A stretch of DNA of 64,000 bases from Polyangiaceae bacterium (GTDB taxonomy: Bacteria; Myxococcota_A; Polyangia; Polyangiales; Polyangiaceae): the NCBI GenBank assembly GCA_020633235.1, contig JACKEA010000009.1:274515-338514 (forward strand), in the 5' to 3' direction. Of this stretch, positions 25,092-33,964 are shown piece after piece. Below the pieces are notes generated by a model. That model saw nothing but the letters and a program-made list of their open reading frames with translations. It searched no databases and was not told the origin of the DNA. Position 1 is the first letter of the stretch; every line of letters starts with the position of its first letter. The position numbers and the translations under genes were made by a program.

Positions 25092-27161
25092 ATGCGACGC
25101 TTGGCTTGGCTCGTGGTGTGCTGCTTGGGGATGGCCGCTTGCGGCGGTGACGACGGCGCGGGCGGTGGCACGGGCGGCAGCTGCGCCGACTGCGTGCCCG
25201 ACGGAACCCTGGGCCTCATCGATCTGAGCGTGGACCTGAGCGACCCGGCGCACTTCTTCGACGCCCCCTACCCAAGCGACCTGCGCCTCGGCGCCGACGG
25301 CCACCCGAACCTGGACGGATTCCCGAACCCCAACGACATCGGCATCCTGTCCGGCCTGCTCGCGAACGCGAAAGAGGCACGCGGGTTCCCGGTCATCCCC
25401 GTGGCGCACTTCCGCTTCACCGCGCCCATCGCCGGTCGTAGCGTCGAGGACCTGGTCCCGGCGGACAAGACCTCTCCCATCTTGCTCGTGGACGTGGACG
25501 AGGCTTCTCCGGAGCGCGGCCGGCTGATCCCGGTGCTGGCGGAGACGCCCGCGCCGGACATCTACGTGCCGGAGAATCTCCTCTCCGTCGCACCGCGCCC
25601 GGGCTTCGTGCTGCGACCCGAGACCCGCTACGCGTTCGTGGTGATGGCGTCCGCCAAGGACGCCGAGGGTGCCGACCTCGCTCAAACGCCGCTCCTCAGG
25701 CGCCTGCGAACCCACACACCGAGCGGAGACGCCGAAAAGGCTGCCGACGCCCTGTACACCCCACTATGGGACACGCTGAAGAGCGCCGACATCCCGGCGG
25801 ACAGCGTGGCCAACGCCACCGTGTTCACCACCGGGGACGTGGTCGCCGACCAGTACCAGCTGAGCCAGGGCGTCGTCGACGAGTACGACCCCACCATCGA
25901 AGACCTCGCCCCCGTCGACGACGCCGAGGTGACCGAAGCGTGCATCGTCTCCGGCACCATCAGCTATCCCGAGTTCCAGAAAGGAACGCCGCCGTTCAAC
26001 ACCGAAGGGCGCTTCGAGCTCGATGGCAACGGCCTGCCGATCGAGCAACGCACGGAGGTCGCGCCCATCAAGATCGTGCTGCCCAAGACCGAGATGCCCG
26101 CCGGCGGCTACCCGCTGGTGCTCAACATCCACGGCTCCGGCGGCTACAGCATCGCCATGGTGCGCCCCGTGGGAGACGACGGCCTGCCCGGCGCTCCCAT
26201 CGGTCCCGCCCTTCCCTACGCCGTGCGCGGGTTCGCGACGGCGGGCAGCGCCATGCCCCTCAACCCGGAGCGCCTGCCCGGGGCCGCGGAGACCGCCTAC
26301 CTCAACGTCAATAACCTCGCCGCCATGCGCGACACCTTTCGCCAGGGTCAGATCGAGCTGCGCCTGTTCTTGAAGGCGCTCGAAAAGCTCCAGATCGACC
26401 CCGCGGCCCTCGGCAGCTGCACCGGCCCCACGCTTCCGAACGGCGAAACCAGCTTCCACTTCGACCCCGGGCAGGTGGTGGTCACCGGACAATCCATGGG
26501 CGGCATGTACACCAACATGATCGCCGCCATCGAGCCGAAGCTCCGCGCCGCCGTGCCCACCGGCGCCGGCGGCCACTGGACGCACTTCATCTTCCACACT
26601 CCGCTGCAGGGCGGGAACTTCCCGAAGCTCCTCGGCTTGATCTTGGCCACGCCGGAGACGCTCTCCTTCTTGCATCCGGTGCTGGGCATCGGCGCCGCCG
26701 CGTTGGAGCCGGCGGATCCCATCGTGTTCGTGCCCCGCATCGCACAGCGCCCGCTTCCGGGGCACCCGGTGCGCCCGGTGTACGAGCCCTGCGCCCCCAA
26801 CGACAGCTACTTCGCACAGGAGACCTACGACGCCATCGCCCTGGCCTACGGCCACCAGCAAGCCGGCAGCGAGCAGTGGCCCAGCATGCAGCAAGCTCTG
26901 GCCCTCAAAGGGCTCGACGGCCTGCTGGGCTTCCCGGTGGAGGACGACCTCACGAACGAGGAAGGGGAAGCCTTCACGGGGGTGGTGCTTCAGTTCGCGC
27001 CCCAAGCGCTACCCGGAGAAACCAACGCCGACGGCCACGCCATCTACTCCCACCGGAACGACGTAAAGTACCAATACGGCTGCTTCATCGAGTCCTTCTT
27101 GAAGACGGGGCACGCCCGCGTGCCCGCGCCGCAAGACGACTGGACTGCCGCCTGTCAGTAG
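25092..27161 (+). CDS. alpha/beta-hydrolase-like secreted lipoprotein
   Basis: A 689-residue exported protein. Signal peptide with lipobox GMAAC, short Gly linker, then a domain beginning DPAHFFDAPYPSDLRL (a pattern common in myxobacterial secreted hydrolases), then a hydrolase core with PLVLNIHGSGG (oxyanion region) and the nucleophile elbow GQSMGG (Ser in GxSxG). The catalytic acid and His could not be placed with certainty. Esterase/lipase activity is likely; substrate unknown. A TATGCT hexamer with a TTGGCC 16 nt before it lies just upstream, with the ATG only 8 nt after it. Confidence 0.82.
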   Translation: MRRLAWLVVCCLGMAACGGDDGAGGGTGGSCADCVPDGTLGLIDLSVDLSDPAHFFDAPYPSDLRLGADGHPNLDGFPNPNDIGILSGLLANAKEARGFPVIPVAHFRFTAPIAGRSVEDLVPADKTSPILLVDVDEASPERGRLIPVLAETPAPDIYVPENLLSVAPRPGFVLRPETRYAFVVMASAKDAEGADLAQTPLLRRLRTHTPSGDAEKAADALYTPLWDTLKSADIPADSVANATVFTTGDVVADQYQLSQGVVDEYDPTIEDLAPVDDAEVTEACIVSGTISYPEFQKGTPPFNTEGRFELDGNGLPIEQRTEVAPIKIVLPKTEMPAGGYPLVLNIHGSGGYSIAMVRPVGDDGLPGAPIGPALPYAVRGFATAGSAMPLNPERLPGAAETAYLNVNNLAAMRDTFRQGQIELRLFLKALEKLQIDPAALGSCTGPTLPNGETSFHFDPGQVVVTGQSMGGMYTNMIAAIEPKLRAAVPTGAGGHWTHFIFHTPLQGGNFPKLLGLILATPETLSFLHPVLGIGAAALEPADPIVFVPRIAQRPLPGHPVRPVYEPCAPNDSYFAQETYDAIALAYGHQQAGSEQWPSMQQALALKGLDGLLGFPVEDDLTNEEGEAFTGVVLQFAPQALPGETNADGHAIYSHRNDVKYQYGCFIESFLKTGHARVPAPQDDWTAACQ

Positions 27162-27166
27162 GGGGT

Positions 27167-27195
27167 CTTGGGTGTCGGTCCGCCGCGGTAACCCC
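27167..27195 (+). repeat. interspersed intergenic motif, copy B
   Basis: Contains the same TGTCGGTCCGCCGCGG as copy A, then TAACCCC. Begins 5 nt after the hydrolase stop codon, same orientation. Confidence 0.6.
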
Positions 27196-27238
27196 ACGTG
27201 GAGCCCGCGCGGGAAATCCCGTAAGCTTCGGGATCGGG

Positions 27239-29083
27239 ATGAAACGGCTCATTCAATGGGTGTTGGCGGCGGGTGTCGCCCTGGTGGCGGCGAGCTGCGC
27301 TCAGTCGAGCGACGATCCGAGCCCCGGAGGGCCCGGCGGCGGATGTCAGAACGGCCAGACCACGTGCGGTGGCGCGTGCGTCGACCTGAAATCGGATCCG
27401 AACAACTGCGGCGATTGCGGAAACGCCTGCCAGAGCGGTGAGGCTTGCTCTGCGGGGAGCTGCGAGGGCGGCTGTAGCGGGAGCCTGGCGCAGTGTGGCG
27501 CCTCCTGTGTGGACGTCCAGACCAGCACCAGCAACTGCGGGAGCTGCGGCAACATTTGCACCGTTGGCGACGTCTGCTCCCAGGGCAAGTGCCAAGGCTC
27601 GTGCGTGGGCGGCACCACCCAATGCGCCGGCACCTGCGTCGATACCAACACGGATCCCGCCAACTGCGGCACCTGCGGCAACATCTGCGGAGCCGGGGAA
27701 GTCTGCTCCGCCGGGCAATGCAGCGTGCAGTGCTCCGGCGGCCTCACCACCTGCGACGGCAAATGCGTCGATACGCAGGCGGATCCAAACCACTGCGGCG
27801 CGTGCGGCAACGCCTGCGCCGTTGGCGCAGGGGAGGTCTGCTCTCTGGGGCAGTGCTCCCTGCAATGCTTGGGCGGCACCGAGAACTGCAGCAACAAGTG
27901 CGTCGATACGGCGCTGGATCCCGCCAACTGCGGCAGCTGTGGCAACGCCTGTCAGAGCGGCGAGGTGTGCAGCGGCGGGCAGTGCGCGGTTCAATGCTCC
28001 GGCGGCACCACCAATTGCGCCGGCAAGTGCGTGGACACCGGCCTCGATCCCAACAACTGCGGCAGCTGCGGCAACTCGTGCGGCAGCGGGGAGAGCTGTC
28101 AGAACGGGCAGTGCACCTTGGTGTGCTCCGGCGGCCTCACCAAATGCGGCAACAAATGCGTGGATCTGACCTCGGATCCCGCCAACTGCGGCAGCTGCAG
28201 CAGCCCCTGTAGCGCCGGCTATCAGTGTCAGCAGAGCCAGTGCAAGCTGGTGTGCTCCGGCGGCAGCACCAACTGCAGCAACACCTGCGTGGATCTGACC
28301 AACGATCCCAACAACTGCGGCGCCTGCGGGACCAAGTGCACCACCGGGCAGAGCTGCGTCAGCGGGGCCTGCACGCTGGTGTGCTCGGGGGGCACCACCA
28401 AGTGCGGCAACCAATGCGTGACCCTGAGCACGGATCCGAACAACTGCGGAAGCTGCGGCAACAAGTGCGCGTCCGGGCAGAGCTGCCAGAGCGGCAGCTG
28501 TACCGTCGTGTGCAGCGGCGGCACCACCAACTGCAGTAACCAGTGCGTCAACCTGCAGACGGATCCGAATCACTGCGGAACGTGCACCAAGGTGTGCAGC
28601 GCCGGTCAGGTGTGTCAGTCCGGCAGCTGCGTCTCCACGTGCAATCCCAGCACCAACATCGGCACCTCCGCCACTGGCAGCAGTAGTGGCGGCGGCCTCT
28701 CCACCTACGGCTATGGCCCGGAACAAATGGTGGACGGCAAGCTCGAAGCGTCGTGCAGCACCGATCCGTACCATTGGATCACGGCAGGCACTTCGCCGGG
28801 GTCGTCCTGGGCTCAGCTCGCGTGGTCGAGCTCCAAGACCGTGGCGCGCATCTCGATCGACACGGGCACCGGCTGCGCCGGGCGCATTTTGGCCGGAGCC
28901 ACCATTCAGTGGTGGAACGGCAGTGCGTGGGTCACGGCGGGCACCGTCAGCGGCAAGACCGGCGACTGGTCCTTCACCTTCCCAAGCGCCGTACAGACCA
29001 CGAAGATCCGCCTGTACGGTGTGTACACCGTGTCCGGCAGCATCAATCCCGTCATCTACGAGTGGCAGGTGTTCTCCTGCTGA
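27239..29083 (+). CDS. Stig1-like Cys-repeat lipoprotein with C-terminal discoidin-like domain
   Basis: A 614-residue predicted surface protein. Lipobox AASC (Cys20), then ten tandem units of about 46 residues, each of the form CVDxxxDPxNCGxCGNxCxxGxxCxxGxC joined by CSGGTTNC-like linkers, the pattern of Stig1-type repeats found in myxobacterial and plant secreted proteins. The last about 130 residues form an F5/8 type C (discoidin)-like domain (YGPEQMVDGKLEAS... WITAG... IRLYGVYT). A carbohydrate- or surface-binding role is inferred. The repetitive DNA keeps the antisense strand open for 539 codons, which is not a gene. Confidence 0.85.
   Translation: MKRLIQWVLAAGVALVAASCAQSSDDPSPGGPGGGCQNGQTTCGGACVDLKSDPNNCGDCGNACQSGEACSAGSCEGGCSGSLAQCGASCVDVQTSTSNCGSCGNICTVGDVCSQGKCQGSCVGGTTQCAGTCVDTNTDPANCGTCGNICGAGEVCSAGQCSVQCSGGLTTCDGKCVDTQADPNHCGACGNACAVGAGEVCSLGQCSLQCLGGTENCSNKCVDTALDPANCGSCGNACQSGEVCSGGQCAVQCSGGTTNCAGKCVDTGLDPNNCGSCGNSCGSGESCQNGQCTLVCSGGLTKCGNKCVDLTSDPANCGSCSSPCSAGYQCQQSQCKLVCSGGSTNCSNTCVDLTNDPNNCGACGTKCTTGQSCVSGACTLVCSGGTTKCGNQCVTLSTDPNNCGSCGNKCASGQSCQSGSCTVVCSGGTTNCSNQCVNLQTDPNHCGTCTKVCSAGQVCQSGSCVSTCNPSTNIGTSATGSSSGGGLSTYGYGPEQMVDGKLEASCSTDPYHWITAGTSPGSSWAQLAWSSSKTVARISIDTGTGCAGRILAGATIQWWNGSAWVTAGTVSGKTGDWSFTFPSAVQTTKIRLYGVYTVSGSINPVIYEWQVFSC
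27352..28635 (+). repeat. ten tandem coding repeats of about 126-141 bp
   Basis: Each unit encodes one Cys-rich Stig1-like repeat. Units 8-10 are more alike at DNA level than units 1-4, suggesting recent expansion at the 3' side; unit number may vary among strains. Confidence 0.75.
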
Positions 29084-29094
29084 GCCCTGGCGGT

Positions 29095-29100
29095 TATACT
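29095..29100 (+). promoter_or_regulatory. candidate -10 element (TATACT)
   Basis: TATACT preceded by GCGGT, 43 nt before the start of the cNMP-binding gene. No good -35 at 16-18 nt, so support is weak. Confidence 0.3.
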
Positions 29101-29143
29101 CGCCGACCCCATCACGTCGGCGTGCGCCGCCGGGAGGCCATCG

Positions 29144-30010
29144 ATGACCGTTTCACCCGCCGAGCTGCGGAAGATTCCGCTATTTTCCAACATCACGGAT
29201 GAGCACCTGCAAACCCTGGTGGCCGCCTTCGAGCTGCGCTCGCTGCCCGCCGGGGAGGTGCTGTTCGAGGCCGGCGCGGTGCCGGAGCGGTTTTTGATCC
29301 TGGTGCGCGGCTCGGTGGCGCTGAAGGAGGGCAACGAGGAGCGCTTTCGCCTGCGCCCCATTGCGCCGGTCGGTGAGCTAGCCGCCATCACGGGGCTGGA
29401 GCGGCGCATGACGGCCGTCACCCTGGAGCCTTCGGAGGTGCTGAGCATCTCCACGCAGAAGTTGATGGAGTTCTGCGAGCAGCACGGAGACGTCGCCTTC
29501 CCCTTCCACTACAACCTGCTGCACGTGGTGGCGGACAAGGTCAAGCGCGACCAACGCCGCGTGGCGGAGATGCAGCACAACATCATCACCACGCAAAAGG
29601 CGATGAAGCGCATGCGGGACGCCCTGCTGGAGGGCGAGGACACGCCGCTCCACAAGCAACTCTTCGACGAGCTCGAGAAGCTCATCGAGCAGAACAAGAA
29701 GGGGCGCTACCTGGTGGAGCCCGCCCGAGCGTTGCCCACCAACGTGCGGCTGGACAACGGCACCACCGTCCCCGTCACTGCCCTATCCAGGGAGTGGCTG
29801 AAGTTCGCTGCCGGAAAGTCCGCACCGTCCGTGGGCAAGGACTGGAGCGGCGTGCTGGTTCTACCGGGACACGAGCTGGCGGTGAGCGGGCGCGTGGACC
29901 ACGTGGAGGGCGACGCCGTGGCGGTGAAGCTGGACATGCTCATCGACGAGTACGCCCACGCCCTGGACGACTACCTCACCCGCTTGCAGATGCTCGACGT
30001 CGTGCTGTAG
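29144..30010 (+). CDS. cyclic-nucleotide-binding domain protein with C-terminal beta-domain
   Basis: A 288-residue protein. Residues about 10-130 are a cNMP-binding domain (IPLFSNITDEHLQTL, LPAGEVLFEAGAVPERFLILVRGSV, PVGELAAITG; the phosphate-binding cassette is degenerate). There is no helix-turn-helix, so it is not a Crp regulator. Residues about 200-288 (LPTNVRLDNGTTVPV... SGRVDHVEGDAVAVKLDML) look like a small beta-barrel, possibly PilZ-like. A signalling adaptor is inferred. Convergent with the third protein kinase gene, 8 nt apart. Confidence 0.8.
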   Translation: MTVSPAELRKIPLFSNITDEHLQTLVAAFELRSLPAGEVLFEAGAVPERFLILVRGSVALKEGNEERFRLRPIAPVGELAAITGLERRMTAVTLEPSEVLSISTQKLMEFCEQHGDVAFPFHYNLLHVVADKVKRDQRRVAEMQHNIITTQKAMKRMRDALLEGEDTPLHKQLFDELEKLIEQNKKGRYLVEPARALPTNVRLDNGTTVPVTALSREWLKFAAGKSAPSVGKDWSGVLVLPGHELAVSGRVDHVEGDAVAVKLDMLIDEYAHALDDYLTRLQMLDVVL

Positions 30011-30018
30011 CGCACCCG

Positions 30019-31935
30019 TCAGCCCTCGGACTGAACCTCGGCGAACAGCTCCCGCAGGTGCCACGACTGCACAATGGTTCGGCGCTGCGCCGCCATCAGC
30101 TCGTCGTGCAACCAGCCGGCAAATAGCGCCGGTAGCGCGACGAAAGTGGCACTGCCGTACACGAACGCGAGCAGCATCGGTCCCTCGGAGAAGGCCAGCG
30201 CCCGCGAGTAGAGCACGATCTGCCCGGGCTCGAAGGAGTACGCAGGCGCAAAGATGCCCAGCGCTTCCACGCCGTAGGGCAAGAGGGCGCCCAGCGTGAT
30301 GAGTGTGATCGCCACCCGGCGTTCGCTGGGCGTCACGTGGGCCACGAAGAACATCAACACGCCCGCCGCCAGGGCGGGCACCAGCGCGAAGGGACCCGCA
30401 AGCGAGCTGACGAGCCCCACCAAGGTCGCCGTGAGTAGGCTGAGCACGTGGGCATGCAGCGCGCGCGTTCGTTGTCGTGAGGACCAGAACGCGAACCCCG
30501 CGCAGGCGACGCCCGCTATCGTGAGCGCGACGATGGCCGACCAGCTCCGCACGCCGATCCAAAGCGCCAGCGGGAAGGTCGCCAGCATCGCGCAGAACCC
30601 GAGCGCCCCCATGCGGGCGCCCCGGGCGCGCAGTCGATCCACGTGCACGCGGTACTCCTCTTCAGCCTGCGCCGGAGCCGGGCCCTCCACGTCCACCAAC
30701 AGCTCCACCATCAGCTTCTGCGCCGCGACGTTGTCGGAATCCAGCGCCAGCGCCTTGACCACGTGGCGCATGGCGCTCACGCGCCACCCGGTATCTGCGC
30801 CCTCGTCGCTGGCCAGGGCACGCGCTTTCTGCACGTGATCGCGGGCCAGGGCTCGGCGCGCCTCACGATCGCGGTCGCCCTCCAAGAACCGCTCCAGAGC
30901 CTCGGCCAGCTCGCCCACACTCTCGCTGCGATCCGTGAGCTCCGGCGCAGTGGCGCGCAGGCACAGCTCGTCGAGCTCCGGTGGGATGTCCGGATCCACG
31001 TCTCGAGGCCGCTTCTTCTCCCCCGCCGTCACCCGCGCCACCATGGCCGGAAAGCTCTCGCTCTTGCGAAACGGTCGTAGGGTCAAGATCTCGTACAGCA
31101 CCACGCCCAGCGCGAACACGTCCGCGCGTCCGTCTACCGTGAGGCCCTGCATCTGCTCTGGCGCCATGTAGCCCAAGCTGCCGACCAGATCTCCGCCGCG
31201 CGTCAGTCCCATGGACGCATCCAGCACCACGGGCAAGCGCTCGTCCTCGTCGCTGGCGTCCTTGTCCACCCGCGCGACGCCCCAGTCCAGGACGTAGACT
31301 TCGCCGTAGTCGCCGATCATGATGTTGCTGGGCTTCAAGTCGCGGTGCACCACGCCGCGGACGTGGGCGTAGTGCACCGCGTGGCACGCCTGGGTGAAGG
31401 CGGCGAGCAAGCGGCGGCGCCCGAAGCGTTCACGCGTCTCGGTATCGCCCCGTGCCGACAGCTCCAAGATGCGTGACAGGGTCTGCCCACGCACACGTTT
31501 CATGGTGAAGAACGGCTGGCCCTGTTCGTCGAAATCGAGGTCATACACGGGCACCACGGCGGGGTGCTCGAGCTGCCCTTGGATGCGCGCCTCGCGCAAG
31601 AAACGCCGCCGGGTGGCCTCGCCGCTCAGGGGCTCCAGCAACCGCTTCACGGCGACGTGACGCCCGATCCGCGCATCCCGCGTGAGCCGCACCTCCCCCA
31701 TCCCGCCGGCGCCCAGCACGGGTCCCGCCTCGTAGCGCTCCTCGTCCTGAACCACGCGCTCGCCGGCATCGGTGTACACCGGCACGATGTCCGCCTCGCC
31801 CGTCGCCAGATCGAAGGTGACGCCGCTGCTCTCGGCAGCCTTGTCCCCCGACTCCGCGACCAGGGTCGGCCCCGTGGCGTCTACCTCTGCCACGGTCTCG
31901 ACCATGTCCTGAGCGGCGACCTGCTCCTTGTCCAT
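30019..31935 (-). CDS. Ser/Thr protein kinase with multi-helix membrane domain
   Basis: A 638-residue kinase. After about 65 acidic residues comes the kinase domain: GAGGMGEVR, AVKRLL, HRDLKPSNIM, a DWGVAR in place of DFG (a tryptophan variant common in this subfamily), GYMAPEQMQG. A helical linker (about 370-430) and then six or so transmembrane helices at the C-terminus (from ALGFCAMLATFPLALWIG). This layout is frequent in myxobacteria. Divergent by 81 nt from the SGNH hydrolase gene. Confidence 0.93.
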   Translation of the reverse strand: MDKEQVAAQDMVETVAEVDATGPTLVAESGDKAAESSGVTFDLATGEADIVPVYTDAGERVVQDEERYEAGPVLGAGGMGEVRLTRDARIGRHVAVKRLLEPLSGEATRRRFLREARIQGQLEHPAVVPVYDLDFDEQGQPFFTMKRVRGQTLSRILELSARGDTETRERFGRRRLLAAFTQACHAVHYAHVRGVVHRDLKPSNIMIGDYGEVYVLDWGVARVDKDASDEDERLPVVLDASMGLTRGGDLVGSLGYMAPEQMQGLTVDGRADVFALGVVLYEILTLRPFRKSESFPAMVARVTAGEKKRPRDVDPDIPPELDELCLRATAPELTDRSESVGELAEALERFLEGDRDREARRALARDHVQKARALASDEGADTGWRVSAMRHVVKALALDSDNVAAQKLMVELLVDVEGPAPAQAEEEYRVHVDRLRARGARMGALGFCAMLATFPLALWIGVRSWSAIVALTIAGVACAGFAFWSSRQRTRALHAHVLSLLTATLVGLVSSLAGPFALVPALAAGVLMFFVAHVTPSERRVAITLITLGALLPYGVEALGIFAPAYSFEPGQIVLYSRALAFSEGPMLLAFVYGSATFVALPALFAGWLHDELMAAQRRTIVQSWHLRELFAEVQSEG

Positions 31936-32016
31936 ACCGCGCAGTCTATAGCCGGACCGCCGCGTCTCGCTTCCCCGAACTTTTCCTACGGATCGACATC
32001 AGTTAGACAGAACAAG

Positions 32017-33372
32017 ATGGCTGCGCACCTGTCGCGGATCACGATGGCGCTGTGCCTCGCGGGCTGCGCATCCCCCGAGCTCCCCAAGGCCAGTGCCCCT
32101 GCCGCCGCCCGCCCAAGGCCCGTCAACCGCAGCGCGTCCACCGCGCCCGTTGCCGAGACTTCCGCGCCGGCTCCCAAGTGTGACGCTCTCTCGGCGCGCG
32201 CCGCAGCCAAGCCCCAGGATCCCATCGCGTCGCCGATACCGTTCATCGAGCTGCCGAAGAACTTGGAGCCGCTGTTCGAAAAATGGGCAGCGCTCGAGCG
32301 AAAGAGCCGCACGGAGCCCGTACGCATCGCCTTTTACGGCGACTCGAACCTCACGCTGGACGGCATCAGTGGCGCTCTGCGTCGCGACCTCCAAGGCCGC
32401 TTCGGTGACGCGGGCCACGGCTTCCTCGGCTTGGGGATGCCCTTTCGCGGCTATCGTCACATGGACGTGAGCCGCACTCACGTCGGCTACTGGCGCACGT
32501 ACATCTTCACCCACGGGGAAAAGCCCAAGGTCGGCGGCTTCGGCGCCGCCGGCATGGCCGCCGCCACCGGAGAAAAGCGCGCTCGCGTTCGCATCACCAC
32601 CGCGAAAGAAGGCTCGCCCGTCGGCACCCGCGCCAGCCGCTTCGGCGTCTTCTTCCTGCGGCAGCCCGGTGGCGGTCGCTTCGTGCTCGAGGTCGATGGC
32701 GAGCCGAAGCGCGAGGTCGACACCGAGGCCGCGAGCGAGAGCGTGGCCCTCGAGTGGGCGGAGACCGAAGACGCGCCGCACACCTTCGTGGTGGAGAACC
32801 TCGAGAAGCGCTTCGTGCATTTCTACGGCACCGTGCTCGAGCGAAAGATGCCGGGCACCATCGTCGATTCTCTAGGTGTCACGGGCTCCACCTACGGTGC
32901 GCTGGCCCAGCTCGACGAGACCCGCGTCCGCGAGATGCTCGCCCTCCGCCCCTACGACATGGTCATCTTCATGCTGGGCACGAATTTCTGGAACACGGAG
33001 GAGAACCCGGAAGGGCTGAAGAAGCTCGTCGCCCTGCACCAAAGCGTCACGCCCGGTGTGCCCATCCTGGTGCTGATGCCGCCGGACCACGTGAAGACCA
33101 AGAGCTCCACGCACTCGGATCCCCGCATCTTGCGCGTGGTGGAGCAGCTCGCCGAAGCCGCGCGACAGGCCAAAGTCGCTCAGTGGGACCTACGCCAGGC
33201 GATGGGTGGCGACGGCTCCATGTGGACGTTCCGCCAGCGCGGCTTGGCGGGCGACGACATGTATCACCTCACCGACACGGGCGCGCGCATCATGGGTCAT
33301 CGCCTGGGATACGCACTCTTGAACGCGTACCAGAGCTACGTCCAGGCGCATCCGCAATCGGGGTGTAGATAG
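32017..33372 (+). CDS. SGNH/GDSL hydrolase lipoprotein
   Basis: A 451-residue exported enzyme. Lipobox LAGC (Cys17), Pro/Ala linker, then an SGNH hydrolase: block I FYGDSNLT with Ser110, a Gly region, block III GTNFWN (Asn) and the catalytic DDMYHLTDTG (Asp/His). Between blocks is an about 120-residue beta insertion. Candidate substrates are O-acetyl groups on polysaccharide or peptidoglycan. Similar architecture to AlgX/PatB-like acetyl-handling proteins, but no acyltransferase is nearby. Confidence 0.85.
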   Translation: MAAHLSRITMALCLAGCASPELPKASAPAAARPRPVNRSASTAPVAETSAPAPKCDALSARAAAKPQDPIASPIPFIELPKNLEPLFEKWAALERKSRTEPVRIAFYGDSNLTLDGISGALRRDLQGRFGDAGHGFLGLGMPFRGYRHMDVSRTHVGYWRTYIFTHGEKPKVGGFGAAGMAAATGEKRARVRITTAKEGSPVGTRASRFGVFFLRQPGGGRFVLEVDGEPKREVDTEAASESVALEWAETEDAPHTFVVENLEKRFVHFYGTVLERKMPGTIVDSLGVTGSTYGALAQLDETRVREMLALRPYDMVIFMLGTNFWNTEENPEGLKKLVALHQSVTPGVPILVLMPPDHVKTKSSTHSDPRILRVVEQLAEAARQAKVAQWDLRQAMGGDGSMWTFRQRGLAGDDMYHLTDTGARIMGHRLGYALLNAYQSYVQAHPQSGCR

Positions 33373-33392
33373 GGAAGGGATTTGTTCTCGGT

Positions 33393-33426
33393 GATTCGCC
33401 AAAGGCGAATCCCCTCGGGGTTCTTC
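33393..33426 (+). terminator. double hairpin terminator after SGNH hydrolase
   Basis: First hairpin has perfect arms GATTCGCC/GGCGAATC with loop AAA; the second, CCCCTCGGGG, is followed by TTCTTCT. Lies 21 nt after the stop. Confidence 0.65.
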
Positions 33427-33575
33427 TACTCCGCTCCAACCGGCAGCGCCCTGCGACTCCTCCGTCGAGAGGAAAAGCAGGCGCCCGGCCTCGCCGGGTT
33501 CTCACTCACCTCTCAGTGCCAAGACGCGATCTGATCATGCCAAAGACCGTCCATGTGGTTCCAGCGAACGGGTCC

Positions 33576-33880
33576 CTGCCCGTTCGCGTTCTGACCTGAC
33601 ACGACCTGGACTGCCCGTTCGCGTTCTGACCTGACACGACCTGCACTGCCCGTTCGCGTTCTGACCTGACACGACCTGGACTGCCCGTTCGCGTTCTGAC
33701 CTGACACGACCTGGACTGCCCGTTCGCGTTCTGACCTGACACGACCTGGACTGCCCGTTCGCGTTCTGACCTGACACGACCTGCACTGCCCGTTCGCGTT
33801 CTGACCTGACACGACCTGGACTGCCCGTTCGCGTTCTGACCTGACACGACCTGCACTGCCCGTTCGCGTTCTGACCCGAC
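33576..33880. repeat. 35-bp tandem repeat array, 8.7 copies
   Basis: Eight full units and a 25-nt partial one, each about CTGCCCGTTCGCGTTCTGAC plus CTGACACGACCTGGA. The units are identical except position 34 (G in units 1,3,4,5,7; C in 2,6,8). There is no spacer, so this is not CRISPR. Thirty-five is not a multiple of three, yet the minus strand stays open in all three frames. On the left edge, 33564-33572 and 33579-33587 form a perfect 9-bp inverted repeat. Apart from this array and the terminator and motif listed, 33373-33964 holds no gene. Confidence 0.97.
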
Positions 33881-33929
33881 TGCTTGTGCCAAAGGCGTGC
33901 CGGTTGCGATCAGATTGAAGCCCACTGGA

Positions 33930-33951
33930 TTTGTCGATCCGCCGCGGAAGC
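33930..33951 (+). repeat. interspersed intergenic motif, copy D
   Basis: TTTGTCGATCCGCCGCGGAAGC. Lies beyond the tandem array and 13 nt from the end of the leftward selenoprotein gene; the only copy whose nearest gene runs the other way. Confidence 0.5.
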
Positions 33952-33964
33952 AGCGTGGTGTGGG

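Noticed and set aside
27155..28774. Long open frame antisense to the Cys-repeat gene
   Set aside because: Ala/Gly/Val low-complexity product created by reading the GGC/TGC-rich repeats backwards; the sense strand has a signal peptide and regular Cys repeats.
33576..33880. CRISPR array
   Set aside because: Copies are head to tail with no spacers and no cas gene nearby.
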